The notes under the pieces: generated by a model
Database searches by the model: none
Told to the model about the DNA's origin: nothing
Seen by the model: the letters and a program-made list of their open reading frames with translations, nothing else
Position numbers and translations under genes: made by a program
Shown: positions 41,437-50,098 of the stretch, one piece after another
Position numbering within the stretch: the stretch's first letter is position 1
Layout of the letters: each line of letters begins with the position of its first letter
Assembly (NCBI GenBank): GCA_023228945.1
Contig: JALOAI010000015.1
Coordinates: 1-64,000, forward strand
DNA: 64,000 bases
Reading direction: 5' to 3'
Origin: Pigmentiphaga sp.
GTDB lineage: Bacteria > Pseudomonadota > Gammaproteobacteria > Burkholderiales > Burkholderiaceae_B

Positions 41437-42549
41437 ATGAACCCACAAACACTCGGCTCTCGCGCCACGCCGGCCACCATCCGCCTACCGCGTCGGTTGG
41501 CCGACTCGCACACCCCGCTGATCCGCAATGCCTGGTACGTCGCGGCCATGTCCAGCGAACTGGGCGAACAGCCCTTTTCCAGAACCATTCTCGAACGCAA
41601 TGTCGCCTTGTATCGCACCGCGGATGGCCGGGCCCACGCCCTGCAGAACCGCTGTGCCCATCGCTCCTTCCCCTTGTCCGACGGCAAAGTCATCAACGAC
41701 CGTCTGGTCTGTGGCTACCACGGCCTGGAGTACGCCCCCAGCGGCCAATGCGTGCATGCGCCCTCGCACACCGCCGAACCGCGCAACATTCGGGTGCGCT
41801 CCTACCCTACGCGGGAAAAAGGCCATTTCATCTGGATCTGGATGGGCGACCCGGAGCTGGCCGACGACAGCCTGCTGCCGCTGCACGACTGGATGGCCGA
41901 CGGCGCCTGGGATCGTTCCTTCATCGCCTATCACATCCCCGGCAGCTACGTACACCTGCACGAAAACCTGCTCGACCTATCCCACCTGAGCTACCTGCAC
42001 ATCGGATCCGGCTTCGGCACGCCCGAACATGCCATCACACCGGCTACCACCGAGGTCACGGGCGACCGCATCACCGTGTGGCGCAACGTCGAATGCCAAC
42101 TGCCCGCCATGCTGGGCAAACCCCTGGGCTGGGCCGGACATCGCGGCATCCGGCGCTCCGGCACGGAGTGGGTCTCGCCCGCCCTGGTCACCAACACCGT
42201 TGAACTGACCAACCTGGAACATCCCGAGCTGAATCCTCCCGGGAAACCCACCGGCAAGATCGGTCACTTCATCACGCCCGAAACCCGGGACCGGCTGCAC
42301 TATTACGTAACCTTCAATCGCAACTACGCCAACGGCGATGCCGAGGTGACGGAATACATCCGCGGTTGCCAACAGGCCGCCCTGGAAGAAGACGTGTATG
42401 CCTTGCGCAGGATTCTGGAGGTCGAACACGCCGATCAAGACCCTCACTTCCAGGAGTCCGACATCGCCACCGATAAAGCCGGCGTGGCCATGCGCAAACG
42501 CCTGCTGGAACTGGCGCAGCGCGAAAGCGATTCCACCGGCTCCTTCTGA
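41437..42549 (+). CDS. VanA-type Rieske oxygenase (O-demethylase/ring monooxygenase-like)
   Basis: A 370-residue Rieske oxygenase of the single-subunit VanA/dicamba-monooxygenase type. Rieske ligands: CAHRS and CGYHGL. The iron site is in HENLLDLSHLSYLH (Asp/His/His). The N-terminus carries TPLIRNAWYVAAMSSEL, typical of this branch. Such enzymes usually remove O-methyl groups or hydroxylate, with electrons from a separate VanB-like reductase, which is absent here. A Bug receptor gene follows, separated by a 131-bp repeat-bearing spacer. The substrate is not predictable. Confidence 0.85.
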   Translation: MNPQTLGSRATPATIRLPRRLADSHTPLIRNAWYVAAMSSELGEQPFSRTILERNVALYRTADGRAHALQNRCAHRSFPLSDGKVINDRLVCGYHGLEYAPSGQCVHAPSHTAEPRNIRVRSYPTREKGHFIWIWMGDPELADDSLLPLHDWMADGAWDRSFIAYHIPGSYVHLHENLLDLSHLSYLHIGSGFGTPEHAITPATTEVTGDRITVWRNVECQLPAMLGKPLGWAGHRGIRRSGTEWVSPALVTNTVELTNLEHPELNPPGKPTGKIGHFITPETRDRLHYYVTFNRNYANGDAEVTEYIRGCQQAALEEDVYALRRILEVEHADQDPHFQESDIATDKAGVAMRKRLLELAQRESDSTGSF

Positions 42550-42680
42550 CCACGCGCCAAAGCACAAGCCTCGACCCTCGGCGCGAGGTCAAGCGAGGCC
42601 AGATCCTGCGGCGCCGAAGGCGCCCCGACTGGTGGCGGAGAAGCTCCCGCCTCCATCACACTCACACGAGCGAGACACTC
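42550..42680. repeat. Repeat family 2, copy A, between oxygenase and Bug genes
   Basis: It follows the TGA stop directly: CCACGCGCCAAA, then AAGCCTCG...GCGAGGCC (GCCTCG/CGAGGC stem) and GGCGCC-GAA-GGCGCC. The copy at 43683-43790 shares the order. The hairpin here has 6-bp stems around a GAA loop. Confidence 0.75.
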
Positions 42681-43682
42681 ATGATTACCACCGTTCTTCG
42701 TTTGCTTCCCCACAAGTGCATTGCCAGCACCGCCCTGATGCTTGCCACCTTGGGCTGTTCATTCCCCGCCTTGAGCGCTTACCCCGACCGGCCGATCACA
42801 TGGGTCGTCGGCTTCCCGCCTGGCGGCGGAACCGACTTCATGGCGCGCACCATTGGTGCCCAACTGGCGGAGGAACTTAAGCAACCGGTCATTATCGAGA
42901 ACCGGCCGGGCGCAGGCGGCAATGTCGCGGCGGAATCCGTATCGCGCCGCGCGGCCGACGGCTACGTCATCATGTCGGCGGAGCGGACGCTGCTGTCCTA
43001 CAGCAAGTCGCTGTTCAAGAACCTCACGTTCGATCCCTACCAGGATTTTCAGCCGGTTTCCCTGATGACGAAGTCGCCCTTCCTGCTGGTGGTGCGCACC
43101 GAGCACCCGGCTCAGTCCCTCCAGGATTTCATCTCGACCGCGCAGGCTAAGCCGGGCGCCGTCAGTTATGCTTCGCCGGGCCCCGGCACTCCGCATCACA
43201 TCGCTACGGAAGCCTTCTCCCAAGCCGCCGGCGTACAAATGCTCCATGTCCCGTACCGCGGCGCGGCACCGGCAGTCGCCGATCTGCTGGGAGGACAAGT
43301 CGAAATGATGGTGCTCGATCTACAACTGGCCCAACCCCTGCTTCGAGGCCATAAGATACGTGCTTTGGCGGTCATGGCGCCGGAGCGTCTAAAGCAGGCG
43401 GAATGGCAGGAGATTCCAAGCACCACGGACGCTGGCCTGACCATGCCTGATACGACTACCTGGCAAGGTGTCGTCGTGCCGGCCACGACCCCCGACGCCA
43501 TCGTGGTCCGGCTGAGCGAAGCCCTGCGTGCCGCGATTGAATCGAACGCAGTGCAGCAGAGCCTCATCGAAGCGGGGCTCATCCCGACCCCATCCACCCC
43601 CGGAGCGATGTCGGAACTCATTCGCCACGACGCCGAGACTTGGGGCGACTATGTCGAGCAGTTGAACCTCGTGCTCGATTGA
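42681..43682 (+). CDS. TTT-family (Bug) periplasmic substrate-binding protein
   Basis: A 333-residue receptor. The signal peptide is long (basic start, STALMLATLGCSFPALSA) and the mature part begins YPDRPITWVVGFPPGGGTDFMART, the Bug signature. ENRPGAGGNVAAESV, DGYVIMSAERTLLSY, LHVPYRGAAPAVADLLGGQV follow. It is the downstream partner of the VanA-type oxygenase and should bind the substrate. No dedicated permease genes are present. ATG 42681 has a purine-rich GAGCGAG upstream. Confidence 0.9.
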   Translation: MITTVLRLLPHKCIASTALMLATLGCSFPALSAYPDRPITWVVGFPPGGGTDFMARTIGAQLAEELKQPVIIENRPGAGGNVAAESVSRRAADGYVIMSAERTLLSYSKSLFKNLTFDPYQDFQPVSLMTKSPFLLVVRTEHPAQSLQDFISTAQAKPGAVSYASPGPGTPHHIATEAFSQAAGVQMLHVPYRGAAPAVADLLGGQVEMMVLDLQLAQPLLRGHKIRALAVMAPERLKQAEWQEIPSTTDAGLTMPDTTTWQGVVVPATTPDAIVVRLSEALRAAIESNAVQQSLIEAGLIPTPSTPGAMSELIRHDAETWGDYVEQLNLVLD

Positions 43683-43790
43683 CCACGCGCCAAAACGAAG
43701 TTTCGACGTAGTCAAAGCGCAAGCCTCGTCGTTCACGGCGAGGTAAGCGAGGCCAAATCTGCTGGAGCCGAAGGCTCCCCCGATGCGTAC
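43683..43790. repeat. Repeat family 2, copy B, between Bug and VOC genes
   Basis: It starts at the TGA with the same CCACGCGCCAAA, has a roughly 20-bp insertion (ACGAAGTTTCGACGTAGTCA), then AAGCCTCG...GCGAGGCC and GGAGCC-GAA-GGCTCC. Compared with copy A, the hairpin bases change on both sides (GGCGCC/GGCGCC to GGAGCC/GGCTCC) while pairing is kept. Confidence 0.75.
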
Positions 43791-43812
43791 CCCCTCACCC
43801 ACGGAGGCCACC

Positions 43813-44346
43813 ATGACGCCATCCCACTCCGCCAAACCCATCGAGGGCCTGCATCATTTTGCATGGCGCTGCCGCGACGCGGAGCAAACCCGGCATTTCT
43901 ATGAAGACATTCTCGGCCTGCCGCTGGTGCACGTCATCAAGAAAGACCATGTGCCCAGCACCGGCGAGTACTGCCCGTATGTGCACATTTTCTTCCGGAT
44001 GCAGGACGGCTCCAACCTGGCCTTTTTCGACTTGGGCGACGACACCGCCGCCCTGCCATCGCCGAACACGCCCGATTGGGTGAATCACATCGCCCTGAGG
44101 GTCCGTTCACGGGACGATCTGGAAGCCATGCGGCAGCGATTGCTGGCACATGGCAACGAGGTCATCGGCATCACGAGCCACGATGGCTATATTGAATCGA
44201 TTTACTTCTTCGATCCCAATGGTTTCAGGCTGGAGCTGACCATCGAACTGGCCAGCGACGCCACGCTTCTGCACTATGCCGACGCGGCCCATGGCGAGCT
44301 GGCCGCCTGGACCACCCAGAAAAAGAGAACCCAAACCCATGACTGA
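43813..44346 (+). CDS. VOC-family dioxygenase-like protein
   Basis: A 177-residue vicinal-oxygen-chelate protein. A VOC module begins GLHHFAWRCRDAEQTRHFYEDILGLPLVHV, then VNHIALRVRSRDDLEAM, and ends YFFDPNGFRLELTIEL. The metal ligands expected for glyoxalase/extradiol-type enzymes (His in the first strand, His in NHIALR, Glu in LELT) are all present. This could be an extradiol dioxygenase, or an isomerase/glyoxalase. The gene overlaps the FAH-like hydrolase, its likely next step. ATG 43813 has GGAGG upstream. Confidence 0.78.
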   Translation: MTPSHSAKPIEGLHHFAWRCRDAEQTRHFYEDILGLPLVHVIKKDHVPSTGEYCPYVHIFFRMQDGSNLAFFDLGDDTAALPSPNTPDWVNHIALRVRSRDDLEAMRQRLLAHGNEVIGITSHDGYIESIYFFDPNGFRLELTIELASDATLLHYADAAHGELAAWTTQKKRTQTHD

Positions 44347-45358
44347 TCTTCGATTGAAACTGGCCAGCCGTGCCAACGGCAGGCGCGATGGCGAGCTTAT
44401 GCTGGTCAGCCACTCGGGCGATCGCTGGTCGCCGGCCGGCGACCAGACTCCCACGCTGCAAGCCCTGCTCGACAACTGGAACCAGCTCGCCCCGCCCTTG
44501 GCCGCGCGCCGCGAGGCCCTTGAGGCCGAGGGCTGGCGTAGCGCCGAGCCGTTCGATCCCGCCCGGTGCCTGGCGCCACTGCCGCGAGCTTTCCAATGGG
44601 CGGACGCCTCGGTGTACCGCAACCATGCCCGCCTGATGTACCAATGGCGGCAAGAACCGATTCCGCCGCGATACGAAGACGAGCCGCTGGTGTACCAGGG
44701 CGGCTCAGACGTCATGCTGGGCCCGTGCCAGCCCATCGTGGCCGTGGACGAAGCCCATCAGATCGACCTGGAAGCTGAGATCGCGATCATCACCACCGAC
44801 GTACCCATGGGCGTCAGCGTGGAACAGGCGGCGTCCTGCGTGGCCCTGGTCGTACTGCTCAACGACGTCTCCCTGCGTGCGCTGATCGGTCCCGAACTTG
44901 CCAAGGGTTTCGGCTTCTACCAAAGCAAGCCCGCCACCGGCTTTGCCCCTTTCGCCGTGACCCCCGCCGCACTGGGAGACGCCTGGCGCGACGGCACGCC
45001 CACCCTCAGGGTGCGCACCGAGATCAACGGAACCGCCTTCGGCTCGCTGGATGCCGGCAGCGAACTGGTGTTCAACTTCCCGAGTATCCTGGCCCATCTC
45101 GCGCGCACCCGCAGCCTGGCGGCGGGCAGCATCGTGGGCCTGGGCACCATCAGCAACAGCGACCCGGCCTCGGGCAGCGCCTGCATCACCGAGGCCCGGG
45201 TGAAAGCGCAACTGGCCGGCCTGCCTGAAGACGCCTGGACGCCTTACCTGCGCCATGGCGACCGGGTTCGCATTTGGGCGGAAGATGCCAAGGGGCAAAA
45301 TTTGTTTGGCATTCTCGACCAGGAAGTGCGGATTGCCGCTCCGGGGCGGCCTTCCTAA
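44339..45358 (+). CDS. Fumarylacetoacetate hydrolase (FAH) family protein
   Basis: A 339-residue FAH-family hydrolase. Metal-binding residues lie in IDLEAEIAII (Glu-x-Glu) and LNDVSLRALI; the catalytic-region GFYQSKPATGFAPF is typical of this branch, which includes hydrolases and decarboxylases of ring-cleavage products. It overlaps the VOC gene by 8 bp, indicating a ring-cleavage-then-hydrolysis pair. It is clearly different from fahA at 13309, being shorter at the N-terminus and lacking the canonical FAH core. The substrate is unknown. Confidence 0.82.
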   Translation: MTDLRLKLASRANGRRDGELMLVSHSGDRWSPAGDQTPTLQALLDNWNQLAPPLAARREALEAEGWRSAEPFDPARCLAPLPRAFQWADASVYRNHARLMYQWRQEPIPPRYEDEPLVYQGGSDVMLGPCQPIVAVDEAHQIDLEAEIAIITTDVPMGVSVEQAASCVALVVLLNDVSLRALIGPELAKGFGFYQSKPATGFAPFAVTPAALGDAWRDGTPTLRVRTEINGTAFGSLDAGSELVFNFPSILAHLARTRSLAAGSIVGLGTISNSDPASGSACITEARVKAQLAGLPEDAWTPYLRHGDRVRIWAEDAKGQNLFGILDQEVRIAAPGRPS

Positions 45359-45451
45359 CGAGGATGGCGGCCGCGGCCACCCCTGACGATGGAAGAGCCC
45401 TCTCCTTCACATTAAGGGGAGGCCCTCCAGCGCCGCCGCTCGCTCTCGCGC

Positions 45452-46501
45452 TCAGCGCGAGCCGAGATCGATATTGGCCATCGTTCCCTCCCAGGCCTCG
45501 CTCTCGCGGCGCATCTGCGTCAGCAGATCGGCGGTGGGAGCAAAGCCGGGGAACGAGTCGACCTGCTCATAGGCCCGAATCAACTGCGGGTCTTTCAGCG
45601 CGGCCTCGAGCGTACTGCCAAGCGTTGCCACCGCTTCGTCGGAGGTGTCCTTGGGTACCAGGATATACATGCGCGGCACCGCCGCCGCATAGCCTTGCAT
45701 CCGCTCGGAGAACGACGGCAGCTCCGGCATGCTGGAGACGCGCGGCCCCGCCAGCAGGCCGATGAAACGGATCTGGCCGCTGGTCTCGAACTCACGCGCC
45801 GCGGCCGTGCTTACCACGCCAACCTGAATCTGCGAACCGCCGATCAAGTCGGGCAGGATTTGCGACGCCCCTTTGTACGGCACATGGATCATGTCGAGGT
45901 CCATGGCCTGCATGATCGATTCCATCCCCAAGTGATGTACCGAACCGATGCCCGAGGTCGCATAAAAGTAGCGCCCGGGATTGGCTCGCACTTCATCCAG
46001 AAAGCCCTGCATATCGGTGGCGGGGAAGCTGCTGGATACCGCCACCGCCAGCACCGAGTTTGCCGCTCCGGCCACTGGCCGAAAGTCCTCGAAGGGATCC
46101 ACGGACACGGGCTGTCCCATCCGCTTCTGGAGGTGGGGAGCAATCAGTTGCGCGTTCTCGCCGAACAACAGGGTGTGGCCGTCGGGTGCGGCCTTGGCAA
46201 CCGAAACCGCCGCCACGGTGCCGCTCGCGCCCGGCCGGTTATCCACCAATACCGGTTGCCCCAAAGTCACGCTCCAGGACTCTGCCAGGCGGCGAGCCAA
46301 GGTGTCCATCGCACCGCCGGGCGAGTAGCCCACCACGAGGCGCACGGGCTTGTCGGGAAATGCCACGGCCATTGCCGGCCATTGCGCCACGCTCGCCATG
46401 CAGGTGGCCAGCAGCAAGGACTTGGTCTTCCCGCGAACGCCTCGCACCAGCGCATCGCAACAATCGGCCAACATTGAGGGCATAAAATAACGTTTCATCA
46501 T
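45452..46501 (-). CDS. TTT-family (Bug) periplasmic substrate-binding protein
   Basis: A 349-residue receptor on the minus strand, downstream of the Rieske oxygenase at 46637. A long basic/hydrophobic signal ends near AMAVAFPDKPVRLV; NRPGASGTVAAVSVAKAAPDG, IHVPYKGASQILPDLIGGSQI and RMYILVPKD support the family. The first ATG (46501) has GGAGACACG upstream. A hairpin (CTCGCGC-TGA-GCGCGAG, minus strand) spans the stop region and may help to end transcription opposite the convergent FAH gene. Confidence 0.9.
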   Translation of the reverse strand: MMKRYFMPSMLADCCDALVRGVRGKTKSLLLATCMASVAQWPAMAVAFPDKPVRLVVGYSPGGAMDTLARRLAESWSVTLGQPVLVDNRPGASGTVAAVSVAKAAPDGHTLLFGENAQLIAPHLQKRMGQPVSVDPFEDFRPVAGAANSVLAVAVSSSFPATDMQGFLDEVRANPGRYFYATSGIGSVHHLGMESIMQAMDLDMIHVPYKGASQILPDLIGGSQIQVGVVSTAAAREFETSGQIRFIGLLAGPRVSSMPELPSFSERMQGYAAAVPRMYILVPKDTSDEAVATLGSTLEAALKDPQLIRAYEQVDSFPGFAPTADLLTQMRRESEAWEGTMANIDLGSR

Positions 46502-46636
46502 CGTGTCTCCTGGATTGTCGTCTTCGGTGATGTAGAGCTGTCCGCGGCATGGCTCCGCCCATTCCGTGAAGGCGAATCCGAGCGGCATGCAGGCCGCGAG
46601 GTGGCCGGCTTGTGCTGAGGCGCGTGGCCAAACCTT

Positions 46637-47665
46637 TCAGGAACCTGCCGCCGCGGCTCGTTCCGCGGCCACCCCGGCTTCAAGCAGTCGTCGGAACTGG
46701 ATCAGCGCCACGTCCATCGGCATGGCCAGCATGGGCGCGTCGGGGTTGCTGCGTATCGTCTCGAACTGCGCCGTGATCATGTCGCGGTCTTCTTCAAACG
46801 CCTGCAGCAGGCCCGCATAGACGGCATCGGTCACGGCGGGATCCTCGATCGCGCGGCGATGGGCCTGCTGGAAGAAGTAATGCGTGGTGGTTTCGGTTTC
46901 GGGCGTCAGCGTCTGGCAGCTGTGCATCTCCACGCCCCCACGGAGATCATCGGGCGCATTGCCCACCGGCCGGCCACCCGACGACATCAATAGCGTGCCC
47001 GGCAACAGAAAATCGTAAATGAACCAACGATCGACGTTGCCTTCGAAACGCTGAAAGGTTTGCCAGAACGGCGAAGGCGGAACGTCGGGCACGCGCCGCG
47101 TCGTACGGATGCCTTGCGGCACACGTTCGATCTCCACCTTGGCTTGGGCGATCTCGGTCGATCCACCCAAAGTGTCGGCATGGACGTAGCTCAGATGCGA
47201 GAAATCCAGCAGATTGTCGGCGATCAGCAGATAGGGCGTGTCGTAATGCAGATAGCCCGGCTTATAGACCCAGTCCGGATGGTCGCACGAGAAGTTGTCG
47301 GGCAGCAGCGCCTTGTCGGCCCGCTCCGGCTCGCCCATCCACACGAAGACCCAGCGATTGTGACTAGCCACCGGATAGGTTCGCACCCGCGCGCGCGACG
47401 GAATGACATCCACGCCCGGGGCTTCGATACAGCGCCCGTCTGGCGCGAACTTCAGCCCGTGATAGCCGCAGCGCACGCTATCGCCTTCGAGCTGCCCCTT
47501 GGACAGCGGCGCCAGCCGGTGACAGCAACGATCCTCCATCGCCACCAACCCTTGCGTCGTGCGGTACACGAGAATCGGCTCGTTCAGCACCGTGCGCGAC
47601 AGCATCCCACCGGCCGGAATCTCATGCTCCCAGGCGATGACGTACCAACAGTTCTTCAGCCACAT
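46637..47665 (-). CDS. VanA-type Rieske oxygenase
   Basis: A 342-residue single-component oxygenase starting MWLKNCWYVIAWEHEIP, the start motif of VanA/phthalate-type O-demethylases. Rieske ligands are CCHRLAPL (Cys-x-His) and CGYHGL; the iron site is ADNLLDFSHLSYVHA. It is similar in type to, but distinct from, the oxygenase at 41437. A Bug receptor gene follows downstream (136 bp), repeating the oxygenase-Bug module in mirror orientation. No reductase is nearby. The LysR pseudogene upstream is co-oriented, 130 bp away. Confidence 0.85.
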   Translation of the reverse strand: MWLKNCWYVIAWEHEIPAGGMLSRTVLNEPILVYRTTQGLVAMEDRCCHRLAPLSKGQLEGDSVRCGYHGLKFAPDGRCIEAPGVDVIPSRARVRTYPVASHNRWVFVWMGEPERADKALLPDNFSCDHPDWVYKPGYLHYDTPYLLIADNLLDFSHLSYVHADTLGGSTEIAQAKVEIERVPQGIRTTRRVPDVPPSPFWQTFQRFEGNVDRWFIYDFLLPGTLLMSSGGRPVGNAPDDLRGGVEMHSCQTLTPETETTTHYFFQQAHRRAIEDPAVTDAVYAGLLQAFEEDRDMITAQFETIRSNPDAPMLAMPMDVALIQFRRLLEAGVAAERAAAAGS

Positions 47666-47795
47666 GATCCTGCCTCCGCGAGATCCTTTTCACAATAAGG
47701 ACACTCTACGGATCTCCCGGACGGCACTCCATCCCCTCCGGGGGGGACGAACCGCTCAACAGGCTCTCAGGCCTGACACGAATCGCGAACGACGC

Positions 47796-48741
47796 TTATG
47801 CCTGGCTTTCGCCCGTGGCCCGGCTTTCGATCGATCTATATGGCTTCATGCCCATCAACTCCTGCATAAGCGCCCGAATGATCGGCGTCTGTACGGTGTT
47901 CGCGCGATGAAACAGGCAGACCTCTCGGGACCAAGTACTCCCCGGCACGCGTAATTGGGACATGCGTTGTCGCGACGGGGCGCGGATGAGGTCCAGAGGC
48001 ATGAAGGTCAAGGCATCGGAGTTGGCCACGGTATGGTCGATGAACGTCGCCGATGTCGTCACGATCGTCGCTGCCCGGGGGTGCGATACCGGCAGACTGA
48101 AAACATGCGACACAACTGCGAGTGAAAGTGTGTTGACGGGGCGGCAAGACCCAGCGACTGTCGCGCAGACTCTCCAAAGTCAGGCCCCGTCGGCGCTGGA
48201 GCGGATGACCGACCCTGACCACGATGCCTATCTCATCCTTGAACCAGGGCGTACAGACAATTTCCTCCGGCCACCCGGCGGCAGGCCTGCTGCCCGCCAA
48301 GATGTCGAGTTCCCCATCACGAAGCGCGGGCAACAAGTCTTCCGCAAGGCCCGCCGCTGCGGTCACCCTGACGTCCGGGTACCGGTGCGTAAGACGAGTC
48401 ACCGCGGGCGCCACATAACTCTCGAGAATGCCGGCGCCTGCTCCTATCGCCACTTGACCGGCGCGTCCTTCCCGCAAATCGGCCATCCGATTTTGCAGAC
48501 GCTGTACCTCTGCCAGCACGGTACGGGCATGGACAGCCAATGCCTGCCCGAACGGAGTTAATTCGATGCCCACGGAGGTGCGTTGGAACAGCGTTACTCC
48601 AAGCTGAGCCTCCAGGCGCTGCATGTGCTTGCTCAATGCTGGCTGCGTGATCGGAATGGCTTCGGCGGCACGGCCGATTGAACCCTGCTCAGCCACCGCA
48701 AGAAACAACTTGAGTGAACGACTATCCACGCGATATTCCAT
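47796..48741 (-). pseudogene. LysR-family regulator, disrupted by a frameshift
   Basis: The HTH (SRSLKLFLAVAEQGSIGRAAEAIPITQPALSKHMQRLEAQLG) and much of the effector domain read well up to about CFQSAGIAPP; then the frame turns to nonsense, while the -1/+1 frame continues RAATIVTTSATFIDHTVANSDALTFMPLDL to a natural end at 47796. The break lies at a run of five G on the plus strand (48077-48081), consistent with one base gained. With correction the protein would have about 315 residues. It is divergent from the RraA-like gene and was probably its activator. A sequencing error in the homopolymer remains possible. Confidence 0.8.
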
Positions 48742-48787
48742 GATGGAATGCATTGGGGAGAATTTATGCATTAGCGAGTGATGTGGC

Positions 48788-48799
48788 GTCTACGTAGAC
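48788..48799. promoter_or_regulatory. 12-bp palindrome in the LysR/rraA divergent region
   Basis: GTCTACGTAGAC, perfect palindrome, 33 bp before the GTG of the first RraA-like gene. Possibly the recognition site of the (now frameshifted) LysR regulator. Confidence 0.35.
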
Positions 48800-48831
48800 T
48801 ATCGATCGAATCCACTCCAGGAGACAACAGC

Positions 48832-49557
48832 GTGGCAAGCGACGAAATCACATCTTGGCCATCCGGTTTACTTGAAGCGTTTGCCGCCATCGGCGCCGCG
48901 ACAGCCCACGAATGCCAAGGACGCACGGGTGCGCTTTCGGCCTCCCTCAAACCGCTGGCCAAAACCATGCGAGTCTGCGGTCCCGCCTACACCCTTCGAC
49001 TAGCCGCCGGTGACAACCTGGGCGTCCACTACGCGATCAAGTTCGCGCGCCCTGGCGACGTTGTGGTTATCGACGCCAATGATTATTTCGAAGCCGGGCC
49101 CTTCGGTGAAATTCTCGCGCTAGCCGCCAAAAAAAGAGGCTTGGGTGGCTTGGTAACCACAGGTTCGATTCGTGATTCGGAACGTATTCGCGAGATGAAT
49201 TTTCCGGTTTTCTGTAAAGGTGTCTCGATGAAGGGCACCGCCAAGGAAGCGCTTCCGCAAACCGACATTCCGATCGTTCTCGATGGTGTCAACGTGCATC
49301 CTGGCGACCTGATCCTCGGCGATGCCGACGGCGTCGTCGTCGTTCGCCGAGACCAGGCGGCTCACGTACTCGAGAAGTCGCTGCAGCGAGAAGCTTCAGA
49401 GAAAGCCGCTCTCTCACAAGTGGAAGCCGGCGCCATCCCTTGGGACCTGCTCGACCTGGATCGCAACTTTACCCGCCTCTCTGAATCACACCGGGAATCG
49501 CGGAGGCTGTTTGGTTACAGTAAAACAGGTTCCGCAGCGGGTGCTGCAAGTTGTTGA
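48832..49557 (+). CDS. RraA-like aldolase, 3' end replaced by IS sequence
   Basis: A member of the RraA/4-hydroxy-4-methyl-2-oxoglutarate aldolase family. GTG 48832 follows AGGAGACAACAGC. The family core is present: IDANDYFEAGPFGEILALAAKKRGLGGLVTTGSIRDSERI, with the Arg-Asp pair used by HMG/CHA aldolases, and GDLILGDADGVVVV. The native sequence ends near codon 216; the last ~25 codons (ESHRESRRLFGY... to 49557) read into the left end of the IS. Without the insertion the gene would continue into a short tail and stop at TAA 53116-53118, overlapping the next RraA gene. It is probably still functional, since only the C-terminal tail is changed. Confidence 0.8.
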   Translation: MASDEITSWPSGLLEAFAAIGAATAHECQGRTGALSASLKPLAKTMRVCGPAYTLRLAAGDNLGVHYAIKFARPGDVVVIDANDYFEAGPFGEILALAAKKRGLGGLVTTGSIRDSERIREMNFPVFCKGVSMKGTAKEALPQTDIPIVLDGVNVHPGDLILGDADGVVVVRRDQAAHVLEKSLQREASEKAALSQVEAGAIPWDLLDLDRNFTRLSESHRESRRLFGYSKTGSAAGAASC

Positions 49558-50008
49558 TAATAACGTTCTTCGGCTTCAGCCGGCGGGATGTCGCCGATCG
49601 ACCCGAGCAGACGCTGGTGATTAAACCAGGTCACCCATTCCAGCGTGGCCATCTCCACAGCGGCCTTGGTCTTCCATGGCATTCGTCGGTGAATCACTTC
49701 CGTTTTGTATAGGCCGTTGATGGTTTCGGCCAAGGCATTGTCATAAGCACTTCCGGTGCTACCTACCGATGGGTTGATGCCCGCTTCGTTCAGCCGCTCG
49801 GAATAGCGAATGGAAACGTATTGCGACCCGCGATCCGAGTGATGAATGAGCCCGTCTGTCTCCGTAGGTCTGCGGTCATAAACGGCTTGCTCCAGGGCGT
49901 CCAGGACCAAGTCCGTCGTCATGCTGCTGGACGCCCTCCAGCCTACGATCCGCTTGGCATACGCATCAATAACGAAGGCAACATACAGCCACCCCTGCCA
50001 AGTCGACA
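49515..50008 (-). pseudogene. IS3-family transposase orfB, 3' exon
   Basis: Encodes the C-terminal part of the DDE integrase: STWQGWLYVAFVIDAYAKRIVGW, GLIHHSDRGSQYVS (second catalytic Asp) and DNALAETINGLYKTE (catalytic Glu). The stop is TAA at 49515-49517, within the left IS end. It joins the 5' exon across the intron at codon Val of DFTY-V; the fused sequence reads ADFTYVSTWQGW. Confidence 0.85.
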
Positions 50009-50059
50009 GTAGAGTAAGAGACAGGGCGTAGTCGAACTATTTCCCTGCCTCTCCTCTCC

Positions 50060-50093
50060 GAACCGGACGTGCACCTCTCAGCGCATCCGGCTC
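50060..50093 (-). ncRNA. Group II intron domain V
   Basis: A 34-nt hairpin starting GAGCCGGATGCG and ending CGTCCGGTTC on the minus strand, with the AGC catalytic triad region and the standard two-nucleotide bulge layout. It is the catalytic core of the ribozyme, located 51 nt from the predicted 3' splice site. Confidence 0.85.
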
Positions 50094-50098
50094 TCCAT

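Noticed and set aside
45405..45440. A further copy of the 75-bp-family repeat after the FAH-like gene
   Set aside because: GAGCCCTCTCC and GGGGAGG are similar, but the GTCGC-GAA-GCGAC part is missing; at most a degraded remnant.
48832..49557. The last 25 codons of the RraA-like gene as native protein
   Set aside because: They are encoded by the IS terminal sequence, as shown by the inverted repeat and the CTC duplication.
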